Under the pieces are notes generated by a model that was not told where the DNA came from, searched no databases, and saw nothing but the letters and a program-made list of their open reading frames with translations. Below, piece after piece: positions 52,124 to 60,711 of a DNA stretch of 64,000 nucleotides. Positions within the stretch are counted from its first letter, which is position 1; every line of letters begins with the position of its first letter. Made by a program: the position numbers and the translations under genes. The DNA is from Medakamo hakoo (Eukaryota; Chlorophyta; Trebouxiophyceae; Coccomyxaceae): the NCBI GenBank assembly GCA_026636295.1, contig CP089460.1, positions 620,001 to 684,000 on the forward strand, in the 5' to 3' direction.

Positions 52124-54136
52124 ATGTCGCAGGCGGTTGAACGCCTCGCGAAGCTGCGCCGCCACATCGACGGCGGCGGCGCCGGTGCAGGCGGTGCGTT
52201 TTTTTTTCTGTCGCCTGTGCTGACCGCGCCAAAAGCATTCGCTGTCGCGCCCTCATCCGTCTCGCGGCCCGCGGCCGGCCGGCTCGCGCCGTTCGCCATC
52301 CCTGCCAGCCGGCGGCCGAGTTGTGGTGATGTACAGGCTCTTACTGACGCATTGGAAAACCCCTCCTCACACACACCACAACAGCCTCCGCCGCCACGCC
52401 CGTGCCCACGGCAGCCGCCACCGCGCCCACGACCGCGCCGCTCGCGGGCGGTGGGCCCGGCACGCTCACCCTGGTCGACTCGCGCACAGGCCGCAAGTAC
52501 GAAGTCCCCATCTTGGAGGGCGGCGTCATCCGGGCGACCGACTTGAAGCAGATCAAGGCCGGCGGCGATGGCGTCGGCCTGCGCACGTACGACCCAGGGT
52601 GCGTTTTTTTTTTTTTCGTACCAGGCGGGGGTGGGGTGGGGTGGGGTGGGGGGGCGTTTTTTTAGTGAGGTCCGCGCACCGCTCACGCCTTTGCGTCTCC
52701 ACACACTAAACGTAGGTACATGAACACGGCGGCCTGCCGGTCCGCCATTTCCTACATCGACGGCGAGAAAGGTGAGCGTGCAGGGCAGGAAACGCAGTCC
52801 CGCCAGATGAGTCCGGGGTGAGTGGACCGCCGGGGGGGCGCTCCCCCCATCCTCCCGTCCCACCCCCCCTTCCCCCCTTTTCCGCCCTCCCCTTCCAAAA
52901 GGCATCCTCCGCTACCGGGGCTACCCCATCGAACACCTGGCCGAAGCCGCCACCTTCCCGGAAGTCGCCCACCTCGTCATCTACGGCCGCCTGCCCACCG
53001 GCCGTGAGCTGGGCGCGTGGGAAGACGCGCTGGCCCGGCACTCGGCCCTCCCCGCGCCCGTCCTGGCCGCCGTCGACGCGCTGCCCCACGACGCCCACCC
53101 CATGGGGACGGTGCTGACGGCGCTGTGCGCGCTCTCAACCTGCCACCCCGAACAAAACCCTGCCCTGGCGGGCGAGGGCGTGTACGGCGACGTGGCCGTC
53201 CAGGACAAGCAGATTGCCCGCCTGGTCGGCAAAATGCCGGCCGTCGCGGCGCTGGCCTACCACCGCGCGTCGGGCCGCAAGGCCGCGCCGCCCAACCAGC
53301 GGCTGGGCTACGCCGAAAACTTCCTGTACATGCTGGACGCCGGGCCGTCGCCCGGGTACCGGCCCCACCCGGCCCTGGCCCGGGCCCTCGACATCATGTT
53401 CACCCTGCACGCCGAGCACGAAATGAACTGTTCCACGGCCGCCGCCCGCCACCTGGCGTCGTCCGGCGTGGACGTCTACACGGCCGTCGCGGGCGCGGTG
53501 GGCGCGCTGTACGGCCCCCTGCACGGCGGCGCCAACGAAGCCGTCCTGCGCATGCTCCAACGCATCGGGTCGGTCGACGCCATCCCAGCCTTCCTCGCAG
53601 GCGTCAAAGCCAAGAAGGAAAAGCTGTTTGGGTTTGGGCACCGGGTGTACAAAAACTTCGACCCGCGGGCCGCCATCATCCGCCGCGTGGCGGACGAGGT
53701 GTTTGCCATCCAGGGCTCCGACCCCCTGATCGCCGTCGCGACCGCCCTCGCCGACGCCGCGCGGGCCGACCCCTACTTCCAGGAACGGTCCCTGTACCCA
53801 AACGTCGACTTTTACTCCGGCCTGGTGTACCGCTCCCTCGGCTTCCCGCCCGCCTTCTTCACCGTCCTGTTTGCCGTGCCGCGCGTCGTCGGCTACCTGG
53901 CCCACTGGCGCGAACAGCTGGCCGACCCGGACTCGCGCATCGTCCGCCCGCAGCAGGTGTACGTTGGGGAGTGGCTGCGGCCGGCCGTGGAAGCGATCGG
54001 CGAGCGGGACGACCCGCCGGCGGCCGGCGGGCGCTCTCCGTTTGGGAAGGCGGGCAAGGCCCTCGTCCCCGTCTTCGGCGAAGTCCCGCCGTCCAACGCG
54101 TACCGGCGCCGGGTGGCCGGCTCGAACTGGGCGTGA
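52124..54136 (+). CDS. CSY: Citrate synthase, glyoxysomal/peroxisomal type
   Basis: Condenses oxaloacetate and acetyl-CoA to citrate; the plant peroxisomal form serves fatty-acid oxidation and the glyoxylate cycle. Exons 52124-52193, 52385-52598, 52716-52771 and 52902-54136 (phases 1, 2, 1) give 524 residues. Exon 1 contains RLAKLRRHI, close to the PTS2 consensus (R-L-x5-H-L) and in the position used by plant CSY2/CSY3. Exon 2 starts the enzyme with [25 protein letters not shown]. All three catalytic residues are present: histidine in GPLHGGANE (about 321), histidine in [12 protein letters not shown] (about 360) and aspartate in [10 protein letters not shown] (about 414). [10 protein letters not shown] ends the protein, with no PTS1. 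The sequence type is the bacterial-like/glyoxysomal form, not the mitochondrial one. Confidence 0.94.
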
Positions 54137-54298
54137 GCGTGGGATGTGGGGTGGAGGAGGGTGGAGGGGGAGGGGAGCGCTCGCGCGCGCTGTGTGTGTG
54201 TCTTGTTTAGGGCTGTGTTTAGGGCGCCTTTAAGTGCGTGCGTTCTGTTCTCGTGCGAGGGGGAGGGCCATAGGGACCCTGTTGTACTAAGGAACTCC

Positions 54299-54348
54299 GT
54301 GTGTGTGTGCGTGTGTGTGTGTGCGTGTGTGTGTGTGCGCGTGCGTGT
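54299..54348. repeat. (TG)n/(CGTG)n tract in 3' intergenic region
   Basis: GT-rich repeat with periodic C substitutions (GTGTGTGC units), between the convergent citrate synthase gene and the minus-strand plastid protein gene. Confidence 0.92.
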
Positions 54349-54389
54349 TGTTTTTTTTTTTCCTCCAAGAATTTTTCTTTCATTTTTTT

Positions 54390-55479
54390 TCACGCCGCCT
54401 CCTCTCCCTTTTCACCGCCGCCCAGCTTCCACGCAAAGACGCCGGCCAGCAGGATCATGTCGGCCGCGTAGCACGCGCCGAACGACTTGTACACCAGGGG
54501 CAGCGTGATGTTGACGAGCGGGATGGCCTGTGGTGGGGGAAGGGGGTGGATGGGAGGGTGGATGGATGGATGGATGGAACGGGGATGGGGATGGACAGAG
54601 AACACACAACCCACCCGCCCCCGCCGTCCCTCAAACTCACCAAAAACAACAGGTTCAACGCCTCCTTCTCCGCGGGCGTGCACTCCCGCGCACGCAGCGC
54701 CGGCACGGTGAACATCCAAACGGACCACATGCCGATGAGGCGGGCGATGGACGGGCCTTCGGACGGGGCCAGGAGGTTGAACGCCAGCGCGCCGCCGACG
54801 GCGGCGGACACCCAGGCTTGCACGCCGAAGATTGTGTACAGGGCCGTGCCCTTGACGGCCGGGTTTTTACCCGTGGCGCCGGACGCGCGTGGGGCGAAGG
54901 TTGTGGCCGTGTTGCGGACGAGGCGGGAGACCTGTGAGGTGTGTGTGGGTGAGGGTGGGTCGGGTCGGGGACGCAGCTAGGTGTGAGAGCGCGCGGCGCG
55001 TCGGGAGAGAGAGAGAGAAACGCGTGGCGCGGCAGACTTTCTGCCATCTTCTGCGGCAGAAACCAAGCCCAACTGGACCACGTCACTCACCTCTTTCTCC
55101 AGGTCGGGGCCAGAAGAGGCGGACGGTGTGGACGGCGTCGCGGCGGCGTCTGCCGGCGCGGCTGGCGCATTTTCGGCGACGGGCGGCTCTTTTCGGTTTT
55201 GAGGGGAGTGCATGTGAGTGCAGTGTGAGTCCGACGCTTGCGGCGGCGAATCAACGCATAAGAGCAGCCCAGGTGCAGGTGGTGGTGCGTCGCGGCGGCG
55301 GGACGCCCGTCAGACACGACGCGGGCACAGTTCTCGACGTCGGGGAGCGTGCAACCGCAAACAAAAAACGCACCGGCCTTGACGGCGACACGGCCCGCCG
55401 CCCGACGCGGTGTGCCAGTCGGGCGGGACGTCCGGGCACTGGGCACGGCGCGCCTGAGGTGGGCGAGGGAGGACGGCAT
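54390..55479 (-). CDS. Predicted plastid multi-pass membrane protein, unknown function
   Basis: Exons 55479-55374, 55188-55091, 54931-54641 and 54527-54390 join with exact phases (1, 0, 0) to give 210 residues. Exon 1 (MPSSLAHLRRAVPSARTSRP to VAVKA) is a typical plastid transit peptide: Ser/Arg/Ala-rich with no acidic residue. After an acidic/Pro-rich linker (exon 2) come four hydrophobic segments. These are LYTIFGVQAWVSAAVGGALAFNLL, SIARLIGMWSVWMFTVPALRAR, LNLLFLAIPLVNITLPLVYKSF and YAADMILLAGVFAWKL. The phrase PALRARECTPAEKEALNLLFL looks strongly conserved, as in uncharacterised plant and algal plastid proteins, but I cannot name a family. Likely thylakoid or envelope membrane. The start is head-to-head with the sorting nexin, 156 bp away. 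Confidence 0.7.
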
Positions 55480-55635
55480 GACGATTTGTGTGGGGACGCA
55501 CGGGAATAAGGAGAGTGGACGGGCGGCGGTGCGCCCGACCCCGCCTCGACGCGCAGCCCCACACCTCTCTCCGTGTTTTCCAGCGGCGCTCGCGCCTTTT
55601 CTCCTCTCTCTTCCTTTTTTTCTCCACCTCCCAAA

Positions 55636-58158
55636 ATGGCCGACCCGCTGGCGCCAGGAGACGACCCCCTGTCGTCCAGCCAGGCGGTGCGTGCGCATGG
55701 GCGGGCGTCAGGGCGTGGCGAGGGCGATGACGAGACGCAAGAAAACGCTCTCAATGCCCGCGCCTCCCCACGCACACACACACACACCACAGGCCGACGC
55801 CGCCAGCCCGGCGCCCTCCGCGCCGTCACCGGGCGATGTCGCCAGCTCCGCGCCCGTCCAGGTGAGGAGAGGGGGGGGGAGGGGTTTGACGGCGAGCTCG
55901 CGTCTTTTTTCCGCACACAAAAAAACTCATGCCCTCCCCCTCCCCAACAACAGACTCCCGCCTCCTCCTCCATTGCCCGCCCGGCCCGCACGCCTTCTGC
56001 CGACCAGGACGGGCCCGGCCGCTTGCCCGCCGTGGCCAGCTACGGCCAGCTGTTGGGTGGTGGTGAGTCAGGCGGCGCCGACGGCAGCGACGCGGACGAT
56101 CGGTCCCCGCCGCGTGCGTCGCCGTCCGCGCCGACGCCCGCCCTCCCGCCGGCGGGCGCGGCGTCCACGACCAAGGCCTCGACGGCTGTGGCGGCGGTGG
56201 AGGAAGCAGGGCCGATCACGGCTCCGTCTGCCCAGCCGGCGGAAGACCTGGACCCGCTGTCTGCGGCGGCCGCGGCGGCCGCGGACGACCCGCTGGGCGG
56301 CGGTGGTGTGCGCGGGTCGCACCACCCCCTTCCATCCCGCACCGCCGACCCGGGCGCCCTGCCGCCTGCCGCCGCCGGCGCCACGCCGGCCGTCGCGGCC
56401 GTGCCCGTCGGCATCACGCCCGCGCCGGCGGCGTCGCAGGCGAGCGGGCCGTCCGTCACGCCCGCGCCGGCGTCGACGGCCACGGCCGGCCCGCTCCGCC
56501 CGCCGTCCTTCCCGCCGCCGCCGTACGCCCGCATCGCCGTCACGGACCCGGTCCACCGCGCGGACGGGCCCGGCTCGGGCGCGGCGGCGTACATTCCCGG
56601 CCTGAACCCAGGCCACTGGACGTTTCGGGTGACGACGGCGGCCAAAGGGTTGGAGGAGCTGTGTGGCGGGGGGGCGGGCGGGCGCGGCGGCGCGACGGCC
56701 GCCCCGCCCGTCTACCCGCCGTCCGTGCCGCGCCCGGGCAGCACGACGGCCGTGCGCCGCCGGTTCAGGGATTTCGTGGATTTGGCGGACCTGCTGAAAA
56801 TCAGCCACCGCGGGTGGGCGATCCCGCCGCGCCCGGACAAGGTCGCGGGCATGGCGGGCGACGCGCTCAGCGCCGTGTCCGGCGGCGGCGGCGGCGGCGG
56901 CTCCACCTCCACGCCCACCACGCCCCGCCTGCCGCCCGCGTCGCCGCCGTCCTCTACGCCCGACTGGGTCGAAGCCCGGCGCGCCGCGTTGGCGACGTAC
57001 CTGGCCCGCCTGGCGGCCCACCCGGCCATTGGGCCGTCCCAGCAGCTCGCGGTCTTCCTGACGGCCGAGGGCCCGCTCCACTCGTCGCCCGCCTGGACGG
57101 CGCTGCACCCGTTCAAGGCCACGCTCCTGGAAGGCGTGGCACGCCTGCCGCGCCAACTGTTTGGCGCGGAGCCGGCCCTGCCCTCGCCCGCGGACGTCAG
57201 GCGGTCGGCCGCGGCCAGCGGCGACCTGTACCGTCGGCTGAAGGAGCTCGGGGTCGCGCTGCGCAACGAGCTGCGGGACGGCGGCAACGGCGGCGTCGAC
57301 GGCGGCGCAGCCTCACCGCCGCCGCCCGAGGCTGCCGCGTCGTCGTCCACGCTGCCCTTGCCGCCCGGCGAGCCGGAGCTGCGGGCCGCGCGCGCGGCCG
57401 TGGACGCGCTGGGCGAGGCGCTGGCGGCCGCGTCCCGCCGCGCCGAAGCCGTCGTTGCCGCCTGGGAAGCGTCCGGCGCGGCCCTGGGCGACGCTGGCCT
57501 GGCGCTGTTGAAACTGGCCAAAGGCCAGGACAGCGCCGCCGCGGCCGCAGGCCTGTACACGGCCGCGTCCGCGGCGGCGGCCCGGGTGGCGGCCGACGCG
57601 CGGCGCACGGGCACGACCGCGGTGCGCCTGTCGCGCTTTGCGCGCGCGGCGACCAATGAAGCGGCAGCGGCGTTGGAGCCTTTGCACTCGGCTTTGGCCA
57701 TGGTGCCGCCAGTGGCGCGGGCGCTGCGGGAGCGGGAGGCGGCGCTGCTGACGTGGCAGTCGGTGCGGGAAGAGCTGGACGCGAAGCGGGCGGCGAAGTC
57801 CGCGGCCGACGCGGCGGCGGCGGCGGGCGACCCGTCCGCCGCCCGCAAGGCCGCCACCGCCGCCGACGCCATCGCCGCTTTGGCCCTGGCCGAAACGGCG
57901 GCCGCAGCCGAGTGGCGTGCCGTCGCGGGCCGCAACGTGGCGGACTTGGCCCGCACGGCGGCCGAGCGGCACGCCGGCCTGGCCTGCCTGGTGCGGGAAC
58001 TCGCGGCCGTCGGGGCCGCGTTCGAGACCCGGTGCGCGGCCGTCTGGTCGGAGCTGGCGGAGCTTGGGGCGGCGGCCGCGGCGGCGGCCGCGGGTGCGGA
58101 TGGCAGCAGTCCAGACAATGGGAATGGTGGTGGTGGCGGTGGACGCAGCAGCGTGTGA
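55636..58158 (+). CDS. Sorting nexin, PX-BAR type (SNX1/SNX2-like)
   Basis: Retromer-associated sorting nexin for endosome-to-TGN/vacuolar sorting; 774 residues. Exons 55636-55686, 55793-55861 and 55954-58158 are all phase 0. The N-terminus is a long disordered Ala/Pro/Ser region. The PX domain (about residues 230-355) has IAVTDPVHR, then RRRFRDFVDLADLLK (the phosphoinositide-binding RR.Y/F..F motif) and GWAIPPRPDKVAG. It is interrupted by a Gly-rich loop. PX continues with ARRAALATYLARLAAHPAIGPSQQLAVFLTAEG, which closes the domain. The BAR coiled coil (about 450-750) follows, Ala-rich with regular heptads (for example REREAALLTWQSVREELDAKRAAKSAA). Plants have SNX1, SNX2a and SNX2b; which this matches cannot be told by eye. 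Confidence 0.86.
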   Translation: MADPLAPGDDPLSSSQAVRAHGRASGRGEGDDETQENALNARASPRTHTHTTGRRRQPGALRAVTGRCRQLRARPGEERGGEGFDGELASFFRTQKNSCPPPPQQQTPASSSIARPARTPSADQDGPGRLPAVASYGQLLGGGESGGADGSDADDRSPPRASPSAPTPALPPAGAASTTKASTAVAAVEEAGPITAPSAQPAEDLDPLSAAAAAAADDPLGGGGVRGSHHPLPSRTADPGALPPAAAGATPAVAAVPVGITPAPAASQASGPSVTPAPASTATAGPLRPPSFPPPPYARIAVTDPVHRADGPGSGAAAYIPGLNPGHWTFRVTTAAKGLEELCGGGAGGRGGATAAPPVYPPSVPRPGSTTAVRRRFRDFVDLADLLKISHRGWAIPPRPDKVAGMAGDALSAVSGGGGGGGSTSTPTTPRLPPASPPSSTPDWVEARRAALATYLARLAAHPAIGPSQQLAVFLTAEGPLHSSPAWTALHPFKATLLEGVARLPRQLFGAEPALPSPADVRRSAAASGDLYRRLKELGVALRNELRDGGNGGVDGGAASPPPPEAAASSSTLPLPPGEPELRAARAAVDALGEALAAASRRAEAVVAAWEASGAALGDAGLALLKLAKGQDSAAAAAGLYTAASAAAARVAADARRTGTTAVRLSRFARAATNEAAAALEPLHSALAMVPPVARALREREAALLTWQSVREELDAKRAAKSAADAAAAAGDPSAARKAATAADAIAALALAETAAAAEWRAVAGRNVADLARTAAERHAGLACLVRELAAVGAAFETRCAAVWSELAELGAAAAAAAAGADGSSPDNGNGGGGGGRSSV

Positions 58159-58381
58159 GAAGTGTGTGAGGCGAGGACAGGTAGCAACTGGATTGGATGG
58201 ATGTGGGCGTGGGCTGTGGGTTTCACTCGTTTTCACACCGCCCGGCCTGGCCCTCCCCCTGAATTGAGGCGTGGAGCACAGCTCCATGCGCAGCGCGCGC
58301 TTTGACCCACACGCACACACTCCTCCCGCACGCCCTCGGTCCATCCCCACCCTCCCGCGCGAGCCGCCCCGCTGCCACCAG

Positions 58382-58430
58382 CCCCCCCCCCCCCCATCCC
58401 CCCCCCCCCCCCCCCCACCCCCCACCCCCC
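58382..58430. repeat. Interrupted poly-C tract between convergent genes
   Basis: Runs of 14 and about 19 C, separated by ATC and continuing as CCCCCCA units, between the sorting nexin 3' end and the CDPK stop codon (58449). Confidence 0.93.
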
Positions 58431-58448
58431 TCACCACCCACCCGTCAC

Positions 58449-60470
58449 TCACGCCCCTTTCCGCAACGCGGGCGCCGGCTTTTCTTTCGCCCGCATCATC
58501 ACGCAAAACTCGTCGTAATCAATGAGCCCGTCCCCGTCCGTGTCGGCTTCGGCGACGATGCCGTCGATTTCTTCGGCCGTCACGCCCGCGGCTTTCAGCC
58601 CTTCCGCCAGCTCGTCCTTCGTGATCATGCCCGACCCGTCCGTGTCGAAGGCCGCGAACGCGCGCGCCATGTTTTCTTCCTTGTCCAGCTGGGACTGGTG
58701 CAGCGTGGCGGCCAGGAATTCTTGGTAGTCGAGCGTGCCTGGGAGAAGGTTTTTTGTTGTTTGGGAGGGGAGATGAGGGTGTGAGAGGTGGAGAGGAGTG
58801 ACATCTCTTCCATCCACCCAACCACAAAAAAAAACCAAAAACCAAAAAACCAACGCACCCGTCGCGTCCAGGTCGATGTTGGCCAGCAACGCCTCCATCT
58901 CCGCCCGGGCCACGCTCGACCCGCGCTTGGCCATGGCCGCCTTCAGCTCGTCCACGGTGATGGACCCCGACCCGTCCGCGTCAATCTCCTCAAAGATTGT
59001 GCGCAGGCCCGCGATCTCTTCGGGCGACATGCCGCCCGCAATGACTTTCATCGCCTCCTTTTTCAGCTTGTTCATGCCCGCGAAGCCGCGCAGGCGGGAC
59101 AGGACGACGTTGTCCAGCGGCTTGTCGGTCGCGCTCCCGTTCTCGCGCATCCACTCGTGTTGCAGGACCTGGTCCGCCGTCGCCCGGCCTTTCGGGTCCT
59201 GGACAAGCATGCGGCGGACGCAGTCCTTGGCCGAGTCGGAGATGGACGGCCACGGGTCGGACGCCAGGTCCAGGTCGCCCTTCAGGATGGCGTCAAAGAT
59301 CTGCTGCTCCGTCTCGCCCCAGAAGGGCGGCACGCCGGACAGGAGGATGTACAGGATGACGCCGCACGACCAGATGTCGGCTTCCGGGCCGTAGGAGCGG
59401 CGCAGCACTTCGGGCGCGACATAGTACGCCGACCCGACGATGTCCGTGAACACGTCGCCCGGCTTGTAAAAGACGGACAGGCCAAAGTCGGTGGCTTTGA
59501 GCTGGGCGTCGTCGGCCGGCGAGTCCAGCAGGAAGTTTTCCGGCTTCAGGTCGCGGTGGATGACGCCCAGCGAGTGGCAGTGCGCGACGACGCTCACAAT
59601 CGTCCGCATCAGCTTGGCCGCGTCCGCTTCGGACAGGTGGCCTTTCGCGACGATGCGGTCGAACAGCTCGCCGCCGGAGCACAGCTCCATGACCAGGTGC
59701 ACGTTGTGCTTGTCCTCGTACGCGCCCTTCAGCGTGACGATGGCGGGGCTGCCCTTCAGGTGGTGCATGATCTGGACCTCGCGCTGGATGTCTTCCACGT
59801 CCTCCGGCGTCGCGAGCTTGCGCTTGGCGATGGACTTGCACGCCAGCTCGGCGCCCGTGGATTTCTCATTGGCCAGGCGGGTCGTGCCAAACTGGCCGCG
59901 GCCGAGGACGCGGCCGAGCGTGTAGTGGGAGGAGACGTCCTGGGTTGGTGGATGGGGAGAGCGTGTGAGCCGGCATGGATGGATGGGGTGGGTGGGTGGG
60001 GGGGACGGCGGCGCCTCCCCAACGCACACACACGCACATCCGTGGGCTTGCCCAGCACGCCGTGCGGCGACTTGCGCGCTTCCTCGGCCTGTTGGTGGGT
60101 TGGGGTGGGGGGCATGGGACGTGAGGGCGGAGTCGAGGGTCGCAGAGGGCTGGCGGGTCGCGAGGCATGCGTCGCGGGGGTGTGTGGCTTGGAGCAGGCG
60201 GCCGCACAGCCGCGCCCGCCCGGTCTCGCAGCAATCTCGGGACGCAAGGACGCAAGCCATGCGTCCGGGCCACTCCGTCGCACAGCGGATGCGTCGCCCG
60301 ACGTCAGCAGCCCTCCCCCCATCATCGCGGTGTGCGATACGCAGCCCGCACGGAGTGGGTGTGCGCGTGCGCGAGTGCCTCACCGTCGTCCCGCCCTTTT
60401 TCGACTTGGACTTGGACGCGCGGGCCGAGCCGGGCTGGCCGGCCGCTGGCTCCGATGCGCAGATGCCCAT
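58449..60470 (-). CDS. CDPK: Calcium-dependent protein kinase (CDPK)
   Basis: Ser/Thr kinase with a built-in calmodulin-like domain. Exons 60470-60384, 60088-60038, 59939-58859 and 58738-58449 (phases 0, 0, 1) give 502 residues. MGICAS provides the N-myristoylation glycine and a palmitoylation cysteine. The kinase domain (about 47-305) has the ATP loop GRGQFGTTRLA, lysine in ELACKSIAKRK, HRDLKPENFLL, DFGLSVFY and the GSAYYVAPEVL activation segment, without an activation-loop phosphorylation requirement, as usual for CDPKs. The autoinhibitory junction is MNKLKKEAMKVIA. Four EF-hands follow: DADGSGSITVDEL, DLDATGTLDYQEF, DTDGSGMITKDEL and DTDGDGLIDYDEF, all with good ligands. The last intron cuts the second EF-hand loop, is 120 bp and has no in-frame stop. 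Confidence 0.96.
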   Translation of the reverse strand: MGICASEPAAGQPGSARASKSKSKKGGTTVRHSRTRTPTPCGLRIAHRDDGGRAADVGRRIRCATEWPGRMACVLASRDCCETGRARLCGRLLQATHPRDACLATRQPSATLDSALTSHAPHPNPPTGRGSAQVAARRAGQAHGCACVCVGEAPPSPPPTHPIHPCRLTRSPHPPTQDVSSHYTLGRVLGRGQFGTTRLANEKSTGAELACKSIAKRKLATPEDVEDIQREVQIMHHLKGSPAIVTLKGAYEDKHNVHLVMELCSGGELFDRIVAKGHLSEADAAKLMRTIVSVVAHCHSLGVIHRDLKPENFLLDSPADDAQLKATDFGLSVFYKPGDVFTDIVGSAYYVAPEVLRRSYGPEADIWSCGVILYILLSGVPPFWGETEQQIFDAILKGDLDLASDPWPSISDSAKDCVRRMLVQDPKGRATADQVLQHEWMRENGSATDKPLDNVVLSRLRGFAGMNKLKKEAMKVIAGGMSPEEIAGLRTIFEEIDADGSGSITVDELKAAMAKRGSSVARAEMEALLANIDLDATGALVFWFLVFFCGWVDGRDVTPLHLSHPHLPSQTTKNLLPGTLDYQEFLAATLHQSQLDKEENMARAFAAFDTDGSGMITKDELAEGLKAAGVTAEEIDGIVAEADTDGDGLIDYDEFCVMMRAKEKPAPALRKGA

Positions 60471-60711
60471 GGCGCAGGTCCTTTTTTGTGACGCGGGGCG
60501 GGGCAGGGCGTACAGAGAGAGAGAGAAAAAAGTTGTTTGCCCGTCCGCTCCTCACTTCTGAGTCCTTGTTCTTGCTCCCTCTGTTTTTGTTTGTGGGAGA
60601 AGAGGCAGGAGTGAAACGGAGGAGCGTGCCTCGAGGCACGGCCCTTCGTCCTCCCGCGGCCCTCGCGCCCTCGTGCGGAGCGTGAGACCCGCGTCGTCAC
60701 ACACCCTGTTC

